A DNA stretch of 64,000 nt from Sphingorhabdus sp. EL138 (GTDB lineage Bacteria; Pseudomonadota; Alphaproteobacteria; Sphingomonadales; Sphingomonadaceae), in assembly GCF_945890115.1 (NCBI RefSeq), contig NZ_CAMDCK010000003.1, positions 86,096-150,095 of the forward strand, given 5' to 3'. The notes below the pieces were generated by a model. The model had not been told where the DNA came from. It did not search any database and was given only the letters and a program-made list of their open reading frames with translations. How positions within the stretch are numbered: the first letter of the stretch is position 1; every line of letters starts with the position of its first letter. Made by a program: the position numbers and the translations under genes. This document shows, one piece after another, positions 8,689-16,720 of the stretch.

Positions 8689-9957
8689 ATGTTACGTTGT
8701 CTATTATTTGCAAGCGCCGCTGTGTCATTGGTCGCGCCCGCGTCCGCCGCGACGCAAGCTATCATCGTTGGCAACCTCATCCCCGATGCCGCGACAGGCC
8801 CCGTTGGGCCAGCCGTTATCTTAGTCGAAGACGGGCGGATTAAAGACATTGCCAAAGGCATCAACAACCCGTTTCAGGCGGACAAAGTCGTTGACCTGTC
8901 GACCAAGACATTGGTCCCCGGCCTCATTGACCTCCATGTCCATTTAACTGGCGACCCCGGCGATGATTATCGTGACGAGGCGGTGAACCCCGATGAATGG
9001 GGCGTGGTCATGGGCGTGAAGAACGCGGCGTTGACGGTCAAAGCAGGCTTCACGACGGTGCGTGAGGCAGGCTCTGCACAAAATACCGCTTTTGTCCTGC
9101 GCCGTGGCACCGCAGAAGGCCGCATCATTGGCCCGCGCATCATCGCCGCTGGCCCCGCTTTATCCATTGTCGGCGGCCATGCTGATGTGTCTGGCTTCCG
9201 CAACGACGTCATTGCCACGTTGGAATCGGGCTACACCTGCACAGGGCCTATTGAATGCGCAGAAAAAGTGCGCAAATCGTCGCGCGCAGGTGCGGACGTC
9301 ATCAAGATTACGGCGACGGGCGGCGTCTTGTCGCAACAGGGCCGCGGACTGGAAGCGCATTTCACGAGCGAAGAAATGCTATCCATCACCAACACCGCCC
9401 ATTCGCTTGGGCTAAAGGTCATGGCGCATGCCCATGGCGCGCGCGGCATTGAGGCGGCATCCGCCGCGGGCATTGATTCCATCGAACATGGCACATTTGC
9501 CGATGAGGCGGCGTTGAAGATGATGAAGGCCAAGGGCACGGCTTTGGTTCCAACGCTGATGGCGCTGGAGGGCGTGCGCGCCCGTCTGGGCAAGGGCATT
9601 TACACCCCCACAGTCGAGGTGAAGGCCAAACAAGCGGTTGAGGCTGCTGGCCGTCAGGTCCGCCGCGCAAGGGCCATGGGCGTCACTGTCGCCTTTGGCA
9701 CCGACGCTGGGGTGTTTGAACATGGCCGCAATGGCGGCGAATTTGCCTTGTTGGTGAACGCAGGAATGACCCCGACCGAGGCATTGGCCAGCGCCACCAC
9801 GATTGCCGCCAAAACGCTTGGGCTGGAAAATGAAATTGGCCGCATTGCGGTTGGCTATTCGGCTGATCTGGTGGCGGTGAATGAAAATCCGCTCAATAAT
9901 ATTCGCACCCTCGAAACGGCGGAATGGGTCATGGTAAGAGGACGCATCATTCCGTGA
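8689..9957 (+). CDS. Secreted amidohydrolase (imidazolonepropionase/prolidase-like)
   Basis: A 422-residue metal-dependent hydrolase of the amidohydrolase superfamily with a signal peptide (MLRCLLFASAAVSLVAPASAA). The fold's landmarks are in order: LIDLHVHLTG (first HxH metal pair), IKITATGGV (bridging lysine region), VMAHAHG, SIEHGTF and FGTDAGVF (metal aspartate). C-terminal GYSADLVAVNENPL is typical of this group. The ATG at 8689 follows AGGAGAGG by 5 nt; an ATG seven codons earlier (8668) is less likely. Members include Xaa-Pro dipeptidases; the substrate here is unknown. It is monocistronic after the terminator, with the next gene 12 bp downstream. Confidence 0.85.
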   Translation: MLRCLLFASAAVSLVAPASAATQAIIVGNLIPDAATGPVGPAVILVEDGRIKDIAKGINNPFQADKVVDLSTKTLVPGLIDLHVHLTGDPGDDYRDEAVNPDEWGVVMGVKNAALTVKAGFTTVREAGSAQNTAFVLRRGTAEGRIIGPRIIAAGPALSIVGGHADVSGFRNDVIATLESGYTCTGPIECAEKVRKSSRAGADVIKITATGGVLSQQGRGLEAHFTSEEMLSITNTAHSLGLKVMAHAHGARGIEAASAAGIDSIEHGTFADEAALKMMKAKGTALVPTLMALEGVRARLGKGIYTPTVEVKAKQAVEAAGRQVRRARAMGVTVAFGTDAGVFEHGRNGGEFALLVNAGMTPTEALASATTIAAKTLGLENEIGRIAVGYSADLVAVNENPLNNIRTLETAEWVMVRGRIIP

Positions 9958-9969
9958 TTCGGTGATCCT

Positions 9970-10680
9970 ATGCAGACAGATACGCCCACCAAAGAATTTG
10001 ATCCCAATAATGATCCCGCCAAGCTGGCGCGGATTGGGACGCATGTCACCAAAAGGTTGGATGCCAATCCGCTGGTGCAGCAGGTCGAACATGCCGATGC
10101 ACAATTATATATCTATCAAGGGTTTTTAAGCGCCAAAGACTGCAAGACATTGCGTGCGAAAATTGATGCCGATGCCGTACCCTCCACCTTATATGCAGGC
10201 ACGGAGCAAGCGGGCTTTCGCACCAGTTACAGTTGCCATCTTAACCGGTGGGACGCGTTCATCGCCAAAGTCGAAGCGCGGATGAGCGATGTTTTGGGCA
10301 TCGACAATGATTATGCCGAAACCATGCAGGGGCAGCGTTACCAAGTCGGGCAAGAGTTTAAAGCGCATCACGATTTTTTCCACCCAGACCAAAGCTATTG
10401 GGTCCACGAAGGCCCGAGCGGCGGGCAGCGCAGTTGGACCGCGATGATCTTTTTGAACGAACCCAAAGAGGGCGGCGCGACCGAATTCCCGCATCTGGGG
10501 CTGGGGATTCGTCCGCAAGCCGGCATGATGCTGATGTGGAACAATGTGAAGCCGGACGGGACGCTCAACTATAAAACATTGCATACCGGCACGCCGGTCA
10601 TTCGCGGGGTGAAGCATATCATCACCAAATGGTACCGACAAAATGACTGGCTGGAGCTTACGACACCCAAAATGTCGTAA
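9970..10680 (+). CDS. 2OG-Fe(II) oxygenase (prolyl 4-hydroxylase-like)
   Basis: A 236-residue cytosolic oxygenase of the prolyl 4-hydroxylase type, using iron and 2-oxoglutarate to hydroxylate a protein or small molecule. The iron triad is H133-x-D135 (FKAHHDFF) and H205 (KTLHTGTPV), with K215 in RGVKHIITKW placed to bind 2-oxoglutarate. The segment GGATEFPHLGLGIRP is characteristic of the family. It begins 12 bp after the amidohydrolase with GGTGA before the ATG, so co-transcription is possible. The substrate is not evident. Confidence 0.88.
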   Translation: MQTDTPTKEFDPNNDPAKLARIGTHVTKRLDANPLVQQVEHADAQLYIYQGFLSAKDCKTLRAKIDADAVPSTLYAGTEQAGFRTSYSCHLNRWDAFIAKVEARMSDVLGIDNDYAETMQGQRYQVGQEFKAHHDFFHPDQSYWVHEGPSGGQRSWTAMIFLNEPKEGGATEFPHLGLGIRPQAGMMLMWNNVKPDGTLNYKTLHTGTPVIRGVKHIITKWYRQNDWLELTTPKMS

Positions 10681-10776
10681 AAGGCATCGCGCATCTTTTG
10701 CCCCCCGCTTATTGTCGTCTGTCGAAACCATATTGCGCTTAGCCAGCAGGACGCCGACAGCAAGCGCCATTCCCAT

Positions 10777-10798
10777 AATGCACCCCCTTAAGTGCATT
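10777..10798. promoter_or_regulatory. AATGCAC-N8-GTGCATT dyad before the DUF885 gene
   Basis: A perfect 7-bp dyad (10777-10783 and 10792-10798) with an 8-bp spacer lies 25-46 bp upstream of the ATG at 10823. The position suits an operator overlapping a promoter. No binding protein can be named. Confidence 0.3.
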
Positions 10799-10822
10799 TG
10801 AAATATTGTCGGAGAATATCCC

Positions 10823-12628
10823 ATGAATATGAAGCACCATATCCTTCTGCTGAGCTGCGCTGCCTTGCTGTCGCCAGTGGTCGCGCAGGCGCAGATAGCC
10901 CCGACAGAAACCGCCGCGACCGAAAGCCAGCGACTGGCTGCGTTATTCGCTGCCGATGATGAGGCCAGCCTGCAGCGTAACCCGTTGAACGCGATGTTCC
11001 GGGGCGACATGCGCTATGCCGACCGTTTTGGCGATTTCATCTCCGATGCCTATTTCGCCAATGAACGCAAAGCCGCCGAAGCCAATTTGGAGGGCTTGAA
11101 AAGCATAGACCGTAACCGGCTGAACGCGACCGACAAGATCGCTTATGACGTGTTCAAACAGAACCAGACGGATGCGCTCAAGGGCTTATCCAAAGAGATT
11201 ATGGACCTGACCGTCGTCCGTCCGCTCAATCACTTTTTCGGTTTTCACACTTTCTACCCGACCTTTGCCAGCGGACAGGGCGCAGCGCCCTTCAAGACCG
11301 TGCAGGATTATGACAATAACCTGAAACGCCATAAGGAATTCATTATACTCATGGATCGGTCGATTGACCGTTTCCGTCAGGGCATGGCGACGGGCGTGTT
11401 TGAAACGAAGATGACGATCACGAATGTCGTCGATCAATTGAATACGCAGCTTGCGCAAAAGACCGAAGAATCGCCATATTATGGGCCAGTCCTGAAATTC
11501 CCAGACGGTTTCAGCGATGCCGACAAGGCGCGGCTCACGGCTGAATATCGGGATATCATCGAAAACGGCCTCTACCCCGCCAATGCCCGCCTGCGCGATT
11601 TTCTGCGCGACAGCTATTTGCCCTTGGCGCGCGAACAGGTCGGCCTATCGGCGATGAAGGGCGGCGAAGGCCTATATCAATATATGATCGAGCAAACGAC
11701 GACTTTGCCGTTAAAGGCCGACGACGTCCACAATCTCGGATTATCCGAAGTCGCGCGGATCACATCGGGCATGGAAACGATCCGCAAGGAAGTCGGCTTC
11801 AAAGGCACTTTGTCGGAGTTTTTTGAACATTTGCGCTCGGATCCAAAATTCAAACTCGCCAGCCGTGATGCCTTGACCCAAGGCTATTATGACATTGGCA
11901 AGATTGTCGATGGACAGATTTCGACGCAGTTCAAATATCTTCCCAAGGCGCCGCTTGAGATCAAACCTTATGAAGAATTTCGCGAAAAATATGAAGCTGG
12001 CGGCAGCTATCAGTCCGGCACGCCCGACGGTTCACGCCCCGGCACATTTTATTTCAACGCTTATGACCTGCCAAGCCGCACGACGCCTGGCATGACGACG
12101 CTCTATCTGCACGAAGGTGCGCCCGGGCACCATTTCCAGATCAGCATCGCGCAGGAAAATGAAAAATTGCCCGCCTTCATGCGCTTTGGCGGCAACACCG
12201 CTTATGTGGAGGGCTGGGCGCTCTATTCGGAAACCTTGGGCTATGACATGGGCCTGTTCAAAGACCCCTATCAACGCTTCGGCACCTTGTCGGACGAAAT
12301 GCTGCGCGCCATGCGGCTTGTGGTCGACACTGGCCTGCACAGCAAGGGTTGGACCCGCGAACAGGCCATAGATTATATGCTCGCCAATAGCGACATGGGC
12401 AAAACCGATGCAACCGCAGAGGTGGAACGCTATATCGCCATTCCAACGCAAGCCTTGGCGTATAAAATCGGGGCGCTGACCATCATGCGCCTGAAGGACA
12501 AGGCCAAGGCGCAATTTGGCAAAAAATTCGACGTGCGCGAATTCCATAATCAGGTTTTGAACACAGGCGCGTTGCCGCTGACGGTCCTTGAAAAGAAAAT
12601 CGACGAGTGGATATCAGCGTCAAAATAA
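10823..12628 (+). CDS. DUF885 family putative secreted metallopeptidase
   Basis: A 601-residue protein with a signal peptide (about residues 1-24, ending AQAQ), so probably periplasmic. It belongs to the DUF885 family, marked by HEGAPGHHFQ at about residue 430, a zinc-protease-like H-E-x-x-P-G-H-H element, followed by a distal EGWALYSE glutamate motif. The C-terminus (EVERYIAIPTQALAYKIG) is also typical. GGAGAA precedes the ATG. Family members are annotated as putative carboxypeptidases but the substrate is generally undefined. A short dyad is just upstream of the start. Confidence 0.88.
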   Translation: MNMKHHILLLSCAALLSPVVAQAQIAPTETAATESQRLAALFAADDEASLQRNPLNAMFRGDMRYADRFGDFISDAYFANERKAAEANLEGLKSIDRNRLNATDKIAYDVFKQNQTDALKGLSKEIMDLTVVRPLNHFFGFHTFYPTFASGQGAAPFKTVQDYDNNLKRHKEFIILMDRSIDRFRQGMATGVFETKMTITNVVDQLNTQLAQKTEESPYYGPVLKFPDGFSDADKARLTAEYRDIIENGLYPANARLRDFLRDSYLPLAREQVGLSAMKGGEGLYQYMIEQTTTLPLKADDVHNLGLSEVARITSGMETIRKEVGFKGTLSEFFEHLRSDPKFKLASRDALTQGYYDIGKIVDGQISTQFKYLPKAPLEIKPYEEFREKYEAGGSYQSGTPDGSRPGTFYFNAYDLPSRTTPGMTTLYLHEGAPGHHFQISIAQENEKLPAFMRFGGNTAYVEGWALYSETLGYDMGLFKDPYQRFGTLSDEMLRAMRLVVDTGLHSKGWTREQAIDYMLANSDMGKTDATAEVERYIAIPTQALAYKIGALTIMRLKDKAKAQFGKKFDVREFHNQVLNTGALPLTVLEKKIDEWISASK

Positions 12629-12689
12629 GCGCATGCGCTTGATTGGTGTGGCATGTTGCTATAGCCCGCCTGTCAGGGGGAAATTATTT

Positions 12690-13577
12690 ATGCCAAGTTT
12701 TGCCGCCAGATTTGCTGGTTTTGTCCTGCGCAGCACGGGTTATTATCGCCGGATGTTCAGCGGTGGGCCGCAATTTGAAAAGAATATTGCAAAGGTCCGT
12801 TCCGGGCCCTTGCCATCACCAAAAGCGCATGCCGACGTCGATATGCGGCACAGCGAATTTCAGGGCCGTCCTGTGTGGCACCTTGCGCCCAAGGGCCGCG
12901 CGCCGTCGGCGCATATCCTGTTCTGGCATGGCGGCGGCTATGTGTATCCGGCAACCGACATTCATTGGAAATTTCTATCGCGCATGGCGGCGCAACATGG
13001 CTGGTCCGTGACCGCGCCGCTCTATCCGCTCGCGCCGGAAAATACGGCCGCTTATATCACCAATTGGGCGATGGATTATTATACCGCCTATCTGGCGGAG
13101 ATGGGTGACACCGCCTTTGTCATGGGCGGCGACTCTGCAGGTGGCGGCCTGACCGCTGCGTTGGCGCACATGGCGCGCGATGCGGGGCAGGCTTTGCCCG
13201 CTAGCCTGTTGCTCATTTGCCCTTGGCTCAACCTTGACCCCGCGCATCCCGACCAGTTGAAAACGGAACCACGCGACGGCATCCTGACCATCAGCGGCAT
13301 TTCCGCAGGCGGCATGCTGTATGCGGGCGACCTGCCCCGCGATGACCCAAGATGCAGCCCGATTTTCGGCAATTGGGACGGATTACCACCTATTCTCGCC
13401 TTTGCCGGCGGCGACGACATATTGGTAACAGACTCGCGGGCGTTAAAGGCCAAGCTGCCTTCGATGGAGCTTATCGAGCATGCGGGCATGCTGCATGATT
13501 GGCCGATTTTCAGCTTTCGTGAATCGCGCAAGGCGCAGGCAAGAATGGCCAATTTTGTTGCACCGGCAGTGACGTAA
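12690..13577 (+). CDS. Alpha/beta hydrolase, hormone-sensitive-lipase-type esterase
   Basis: A 295-residue esterase of the bacterial HSL (family IV) group. The oxyanion-hole motif HGGGYVYP begins at residue 80 and the nucleophile elbow GGDSAGG puts the serine at about residue 149. The acid is probably in AGGDDILVTDS and the histidine in HAGMLHDWP. The N-terminus is amphipathic, as is common here. The ATG at 12690 is preferred because CAGGGGGA lies 8 nt upstream; a start at 12588 would overlap the DUF885 gene. It likely hydrolyses short-chain esters; the natural substrate is unknown. Confidence 0.87.
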   Translation: MPSFAARFAGFVLRSTGYYRRMFSGGPQFEKNIAKVRSGPLPSPKAHADVDMRHSEFQGRPVWHLAPKGRAPSAHILFWHGGGYVYPATDIHWKFLSRMAAQHGWSVTAPLYPLAPENTAAYITNWAMDYYTAYLAEMGDTAFVMGGDSAGGGLTAALAHMARDAGQALPASLLLICPWLNLDPAHPDQLKTEPRDGILTISGISAGGMLYAGDLPRDDPRCSPIFGNWDGLPPILAFAGGDDILVTDSRALKAKLPSMELIEHAGMLHDWPIFSFRESRKAQARMANFVAPAVT

Positions 13578-13634
13578 CGCATTTGCGTTCGGGCCAGTGA
13601 AGCTTTATGCTATCCCTATGAAAAATGACGCATC

Positions 13635-14558
13635 ATGCCAGCGGTAAAGGCCGCCAACCCGCGCGACGTTTTCGCGGCAGAGGACTGGCGCGCCATTACC
13701 CGCCTGTCGCGTTGGCGCGGCATCTGGCTTGTGCTGCATGGTTGGATGGTGGTTGCGCTTGCGGCCTTTGGCGGCGCAGCGGCATGGGACTATCACTGGT
13801 TGGCCGGATTATTGGCAACGCCTGTGGTGCTGGCGATATTGGGCGGGCGGCAATTGGGGCTTTCGATCCTGATGCATGATGGCGCGCATGGTTTGCTGCA
13901 CCCCAACCGCAAGACCAACAACTGGCTCGGTCAATGGCCGACGGGCGCAGCGACGGGCAGCGATTTATTCGCCTATCGCACCTATCATTTGACGCACCAT
14001 AAATATACGCAGCAGCCCGAAGACCCCGACCTTTCTTTATCCGCCCCCTTCCCCACCAGCCGCGATAGCCTGCGTCGCAAGTTTATCCGCGATCTGACAG
14101 GACAGACATTTTACAAGCAACGCCGGGCGCAATTTGCAGGCGCGTTGCGCGGGGCAAGCCCAACCGCGCACACGGTAGGCCGGTTTTTAGCCTTACAAGC
14201 CATATTGCTGACGATATCTTTGCTCGTCTGGGGCTGGACGCCGTTTCTGCTTTGGCTGGCGGCGCTGGCCACGAGTTTTCAATTATTCCTGCGCATCCGT
14301 AACATCGCCGAACATGCCTGCACCCCGACGGGCAGCGGCGACCCGTTCACCCATGCGCGGACCACTTATGCGGGCCTGATCGCCCGTGCGACGGTCGCGC
14401 CTTATTGGGTCAATTATCACAGCGAGCATCATCTGTTCATGGGTGTGCCCTGCTATAATCTGGCGGCGACCCATCGCCTGCTGGGAAGCGGCGGCTATCA
14501 TCCCAAGATGACGCTATCACCCCATTATCGGGATGTTCTGGCGCAAGCCGTCAACTGA
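13635..14558 (+). CDS. Membrane fatty acid desaturase
   Basis: A 307-residue integral membrane di-iron desaturase. The three histidine boxes are present: HDGAHG (H81, H85), HLTHH (H118-H122) and HSEHH (H262-H266). Hydrophobic segments lie around residues 30-75 and 175-215. Length fits the FA_desaturase family. The start is the ATG at 13635; an earlier GAAAAATGA stretch gives only weak ribosome-site support. Such enzymes introduce double bonds in membrane acyl chains, or act on carotenoids or other lipids; the substrate cannot be told from sequence alone. It ends convergently with the DUF1003 gene, overlapping by 8 bp. Confidence 0.87.
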   Translation: MPAVKAANPRDVFAAEDWRAITRLSRWRGIWLVLHGWMVVALAAFGGAAAWDYHWLAGLLATPVVLAILGGRQLGLSILMHDGAHGLLHPNRKTNNWLGQWPTGAATGSDLFAYRTYHLTHHKYTQQPEDPDLSLSAPFPTSRDSLRRKFIRDLTGQTFYKQRRAQFAGALRGASPTAHTVGRFLALQAILLTISLLVWGWTPFLLWLAALATSFQLFLRIRNIAEHACTPTGSGDPFTHARTTYAGLIARATVAPYWVNYHSEHHLFMGVPCYNLAATHRLLGSGGYHPKMTLSPHYRDVLAQAVN

Positions 14559-15072
14559 CCGAGGGCGCACGTGCGCTTTGCCGGTCGATGATGTCCAGCA
14601 ACGCGTCGATTTTTGCATGCAAGCTCAGGATTTCTAACTCGGCGCGCAAATTGACTTCATAATCATGCGCGGCGGCGATGCGGTCTTTGGCTGACTGGCG
14701 ATTTTGGCTCATCATGATGATGGGCGCTTGAATCGCCGCCACCGTTGACAGCATCAAGTTGAGAAAGATGAACGGATAGGGGTCAAATGGCGTGCCCAAT
14801 TTGCCCAATATCTGCGAGTTCAAAAGCATCCAGCCCAACAAGACAGCGGCAAAGACCATGATGAATTTCCATGATCCACCCACCGCCGCAACCTTGTCAG
14901 ACAGCCGCTCACCAAAGGTCGACTGTTCATCGACAATATCGCCGACATCACGGCTGGTGCGCTGCGCATGGTGAATATGGTGCAGCACCTTGGCCTCTTC
15001 CGTCTCCAACTCGTCCAGCGACTTTCCAAGCAGATCAATCGCCAGTTTTTCGACGGAAGGCCGTTCTTTCAT
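14551..15072 (-). CDS. DUF1003 family membrane protein
   Basis: A 173-residue protein of the DUF1003 family. The family block is clear: FGERLSDKVAAVGGSWKFI, then two hydrophobic segments (about residues 65-82 and 92-115) around FDPYPFIFLNLMLS, then QAPIIMMSQNRQSAKDR and a C-terminal helix with LHAKID. It is predicted to sit in the inner membrane with cytosolic ends. GGAG lies 7 nt before the ATG at 15072, which is preferred over the ATG eight codons upstream. Function of the family is not established. It follows the LysRS gene on the same strand, 44 bp downstream. Confidence 0.88.
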   Translation of the reverse strand: MKERPSVEKLAIDLLGKSLDELETEEAKVLHHIHHAQRTSRDVGDIVDEQSTFGERLSDKVAAVGGSWKFIMVFAAVLLGWMLLNSQILGKLGTPFDPYPFIFLNLMLSTVAAIQAPIIMMSQNRQSAKDRIAAAHDYEVNLRAELEILSLHAKIDALLDIIDRQSARAPSVS

Positions 15073-15116
15073 GTCAACACTCCTGCAATGTTCCATCCGA
15101 ATGGCGCGGGTCTTTT

Positions 15117-16682
15117 TTATGCAAGCGCCTCGGCGATGAGCTCGCGGCTATTGGCCAAGCCATAAAGCGCAATGAAGCTGCCCATGCGCGGTCCGGCGCT
15201 TGAACCCAAAAGCGTTTCGTACAAGGCCTTGAACCAGTCGCGCAGATTTTCAAATCCGCCCTCTTTGCCGATTTCATAGACGATATTCTGAATATCCTCG
15301 GCGCTGGCATCGGCGGGCAATTGCGCCAGCCGCGCGTCCAATGTTTGCAAGGCCGCAATCTCGACGCCTTCGGGCTTACGCTTGTGCAGCGTCGGCGCGA
15401 CGAAATCGCGGTTATAGGCAAGCGCAATCGGGATCAATTCGGCCAGTTCCGGCGCGTTTTCCGGCGAGACATTATGGGCATAATTGCCAAGATAGGCCCA
15501 AACCTGCGCCTCGGTGGCGCCTGCCCCCATCACGCCGACAAGGTTGAGCAACAGGCCGAATGTCACTGGCGGCTGCCCCGTCGGCACTTGGCCATTGTGG
15601 ACATGGTGCACAGGGTTGCCCAGCCGCTTTTCAATGGGTTGGTCATGCCATTGCGCGCGGAACTGGAAATATTCGTCCACAGCCTTTGGCACGACGCCCA
15701 AATGCAGTTGCTTGGCGCTTTTGGGTTCGCGAAAAGCGTAAAAGGCAACGCTGTTTTCGGTGCCATATTTCAACCAATCCTCCAGCGCGAGGCCATTGCC
15801 CTTGGACTTGGAAATCTTCTCGCCCTTTTCATCGAGGAACATTTCGTAAATCAGGCTTTCGGGCGGCCGTCCGCCCAGTACGCGCGCGATTTTGCCCGAC
15901 TGCACGCCGCTGTCGGTCAAATCCTTGCCATACATTTCATAATCGACGCCCAACGCGACCCAGCGCATCGCCCAGTCGACCTTCCATTGTAGCTTTGACT
16001 GGCCGCCCAGAACCGATTGCGTGACCATGTCGCCATCATCATCGAAACGGATAAGGCCAGCCTCGGCATCGATAACCTCAACCGGCACCTGAAGCACAAC
16101 GCCGCTCTTTGCGCTGATCGGCAATATCGGCGAATAGGTCGCGGCCCGTTCCTTGCGCAACGTCGGCAACATGATGTCCATTATGCCCTGATAATTGCGC
16201 AGCACATTTTTCAAGGCATCGTCAAACGCGCCGCTTTCATATTGCGACGATGAGGAGATGAATTCATATTCAAAACCAAACTGGTCCAGAAAATCGCGCA
16301 GCATCGCATTATTATGCGCGGCAAAGCTTTCGAACTTTTCAAACGGATCGGGGATGCGCGACAAGGGCTTGCCCAAATGTTCGGCGAGCATTGCTTGGTT
16401 GGGCACATTGTCCGGCACCTTGCGCAGGCCATCCATATCGTCCGAAAATTCGATCAAGCGCGACGGCGCATCGGACAGGGTCTGGAACGCATTGCGCACC
16501 ATCGTCGTGCGCAGCACTTCGTTAAAGGTGCCGATATGCGGCAAGCCCGACGGGCCATAGCCACATTCGAAGACAATCGCCTGACCATCGGCCTTGCCAT
16601 GGGGATAGCGTTTCAGCAAACGCCGCGCCTCTTCATAAGGCCAGGCTTTTGATGCCAATGCTATGTCCCGGTGGTCAGTCAC
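15117..16682 (-). CDS. lysK: Class I lysyl-tRNA synthetase
   Basis: A 521-residue class I LysRS, the archaeal-type enzyme that charges tRNA-Lys, found in alphaproteobacteria in place of the class II form. The HIGH-type motif HIGTFNE is at about residues 49-55 and the KMSKS-type motif KISKSKG near 289. ECGYGPSGLPHIG and FSDDMDGLRKVP are characteristic. The GTG at 16682 is the most plausible start; the frame runs open to 16757 but that would overlap the divergent helicase gene. Only 38 bp separate it from the helicase ATG. No class II lysS is seen here. Confidence 0.93.
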   Translation of the reverse strand: MTDHRDIALASKAWPYEEARRLLKRYPHGKADGQAIVFECGYGPSGLPHIGTFNEVLRTTMVRNAFQTLSDAPSRLIEFSDDMDGLRKVPDNVPNQAMLAEHLGKPLSRIPDPFEKFESFAAHNNAMLRDFLDQFGFEYEFISSSSQYESGAFDDALKNVLRNYQGIMDIMLPTLRKERAATYSPILPISAKSGVVLQVPVEVIDAEAGLIRFDDDGDMVTQSVLGGQSKLQWKVDWAMRWVALGVDYEMYGKDLTDSGVQSGKIARVLGGRPPESLIYEMFLDEKGEKISKSKGNGLALEDWLKYGTENSVAFYAFREPKSAKQLHLGVVPKAVDEYFQFRAQWHDQPIEKRLGNPVHHVHNGQVPTGQPPVTFGLLLNLVGVMGAGATEAQVWAYLGNYAHNVSPENAPELAELIPIALAYNRDFVAPTLHKRKPEGVEIAALQTLDARLAQLPADASAEDIQNIVYEIGKEGGFENLRDWFKALYETLLGSSAGPRMGSFIALYGLANSRELIAEALA

Positions 16683-16684
16683 AT

Positions 16685-16699
16685 GTTGCTCTTTCGTTC
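16685..16699. promoter_or_regulatory. Near-consensus LexA-type box before the helicase gene
   Basis: GTTG-N7-GTTC differs by one base from the alphaproteobacterial LexA consensus GTTC-N7-GTTC. It lies in the 38-bp gap between lysK and the divergent helicase, 22 bp before the helicase ATG. Suggestive because DinG-type helicases are SOS genes in some bacteria, but one mismatch makes it weak. Confidence 0.35.
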
Positions 16700-16720
16700 C
16701 AAATACGCCTATCAGGGCTG

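Noticed and set aside
9412..10104. A 230-codon minus-strand frame under the amidohydrolase and the 2OG oxygenase
   Set aside because: It spans two real genes on the other strand and has shadow-like composition.
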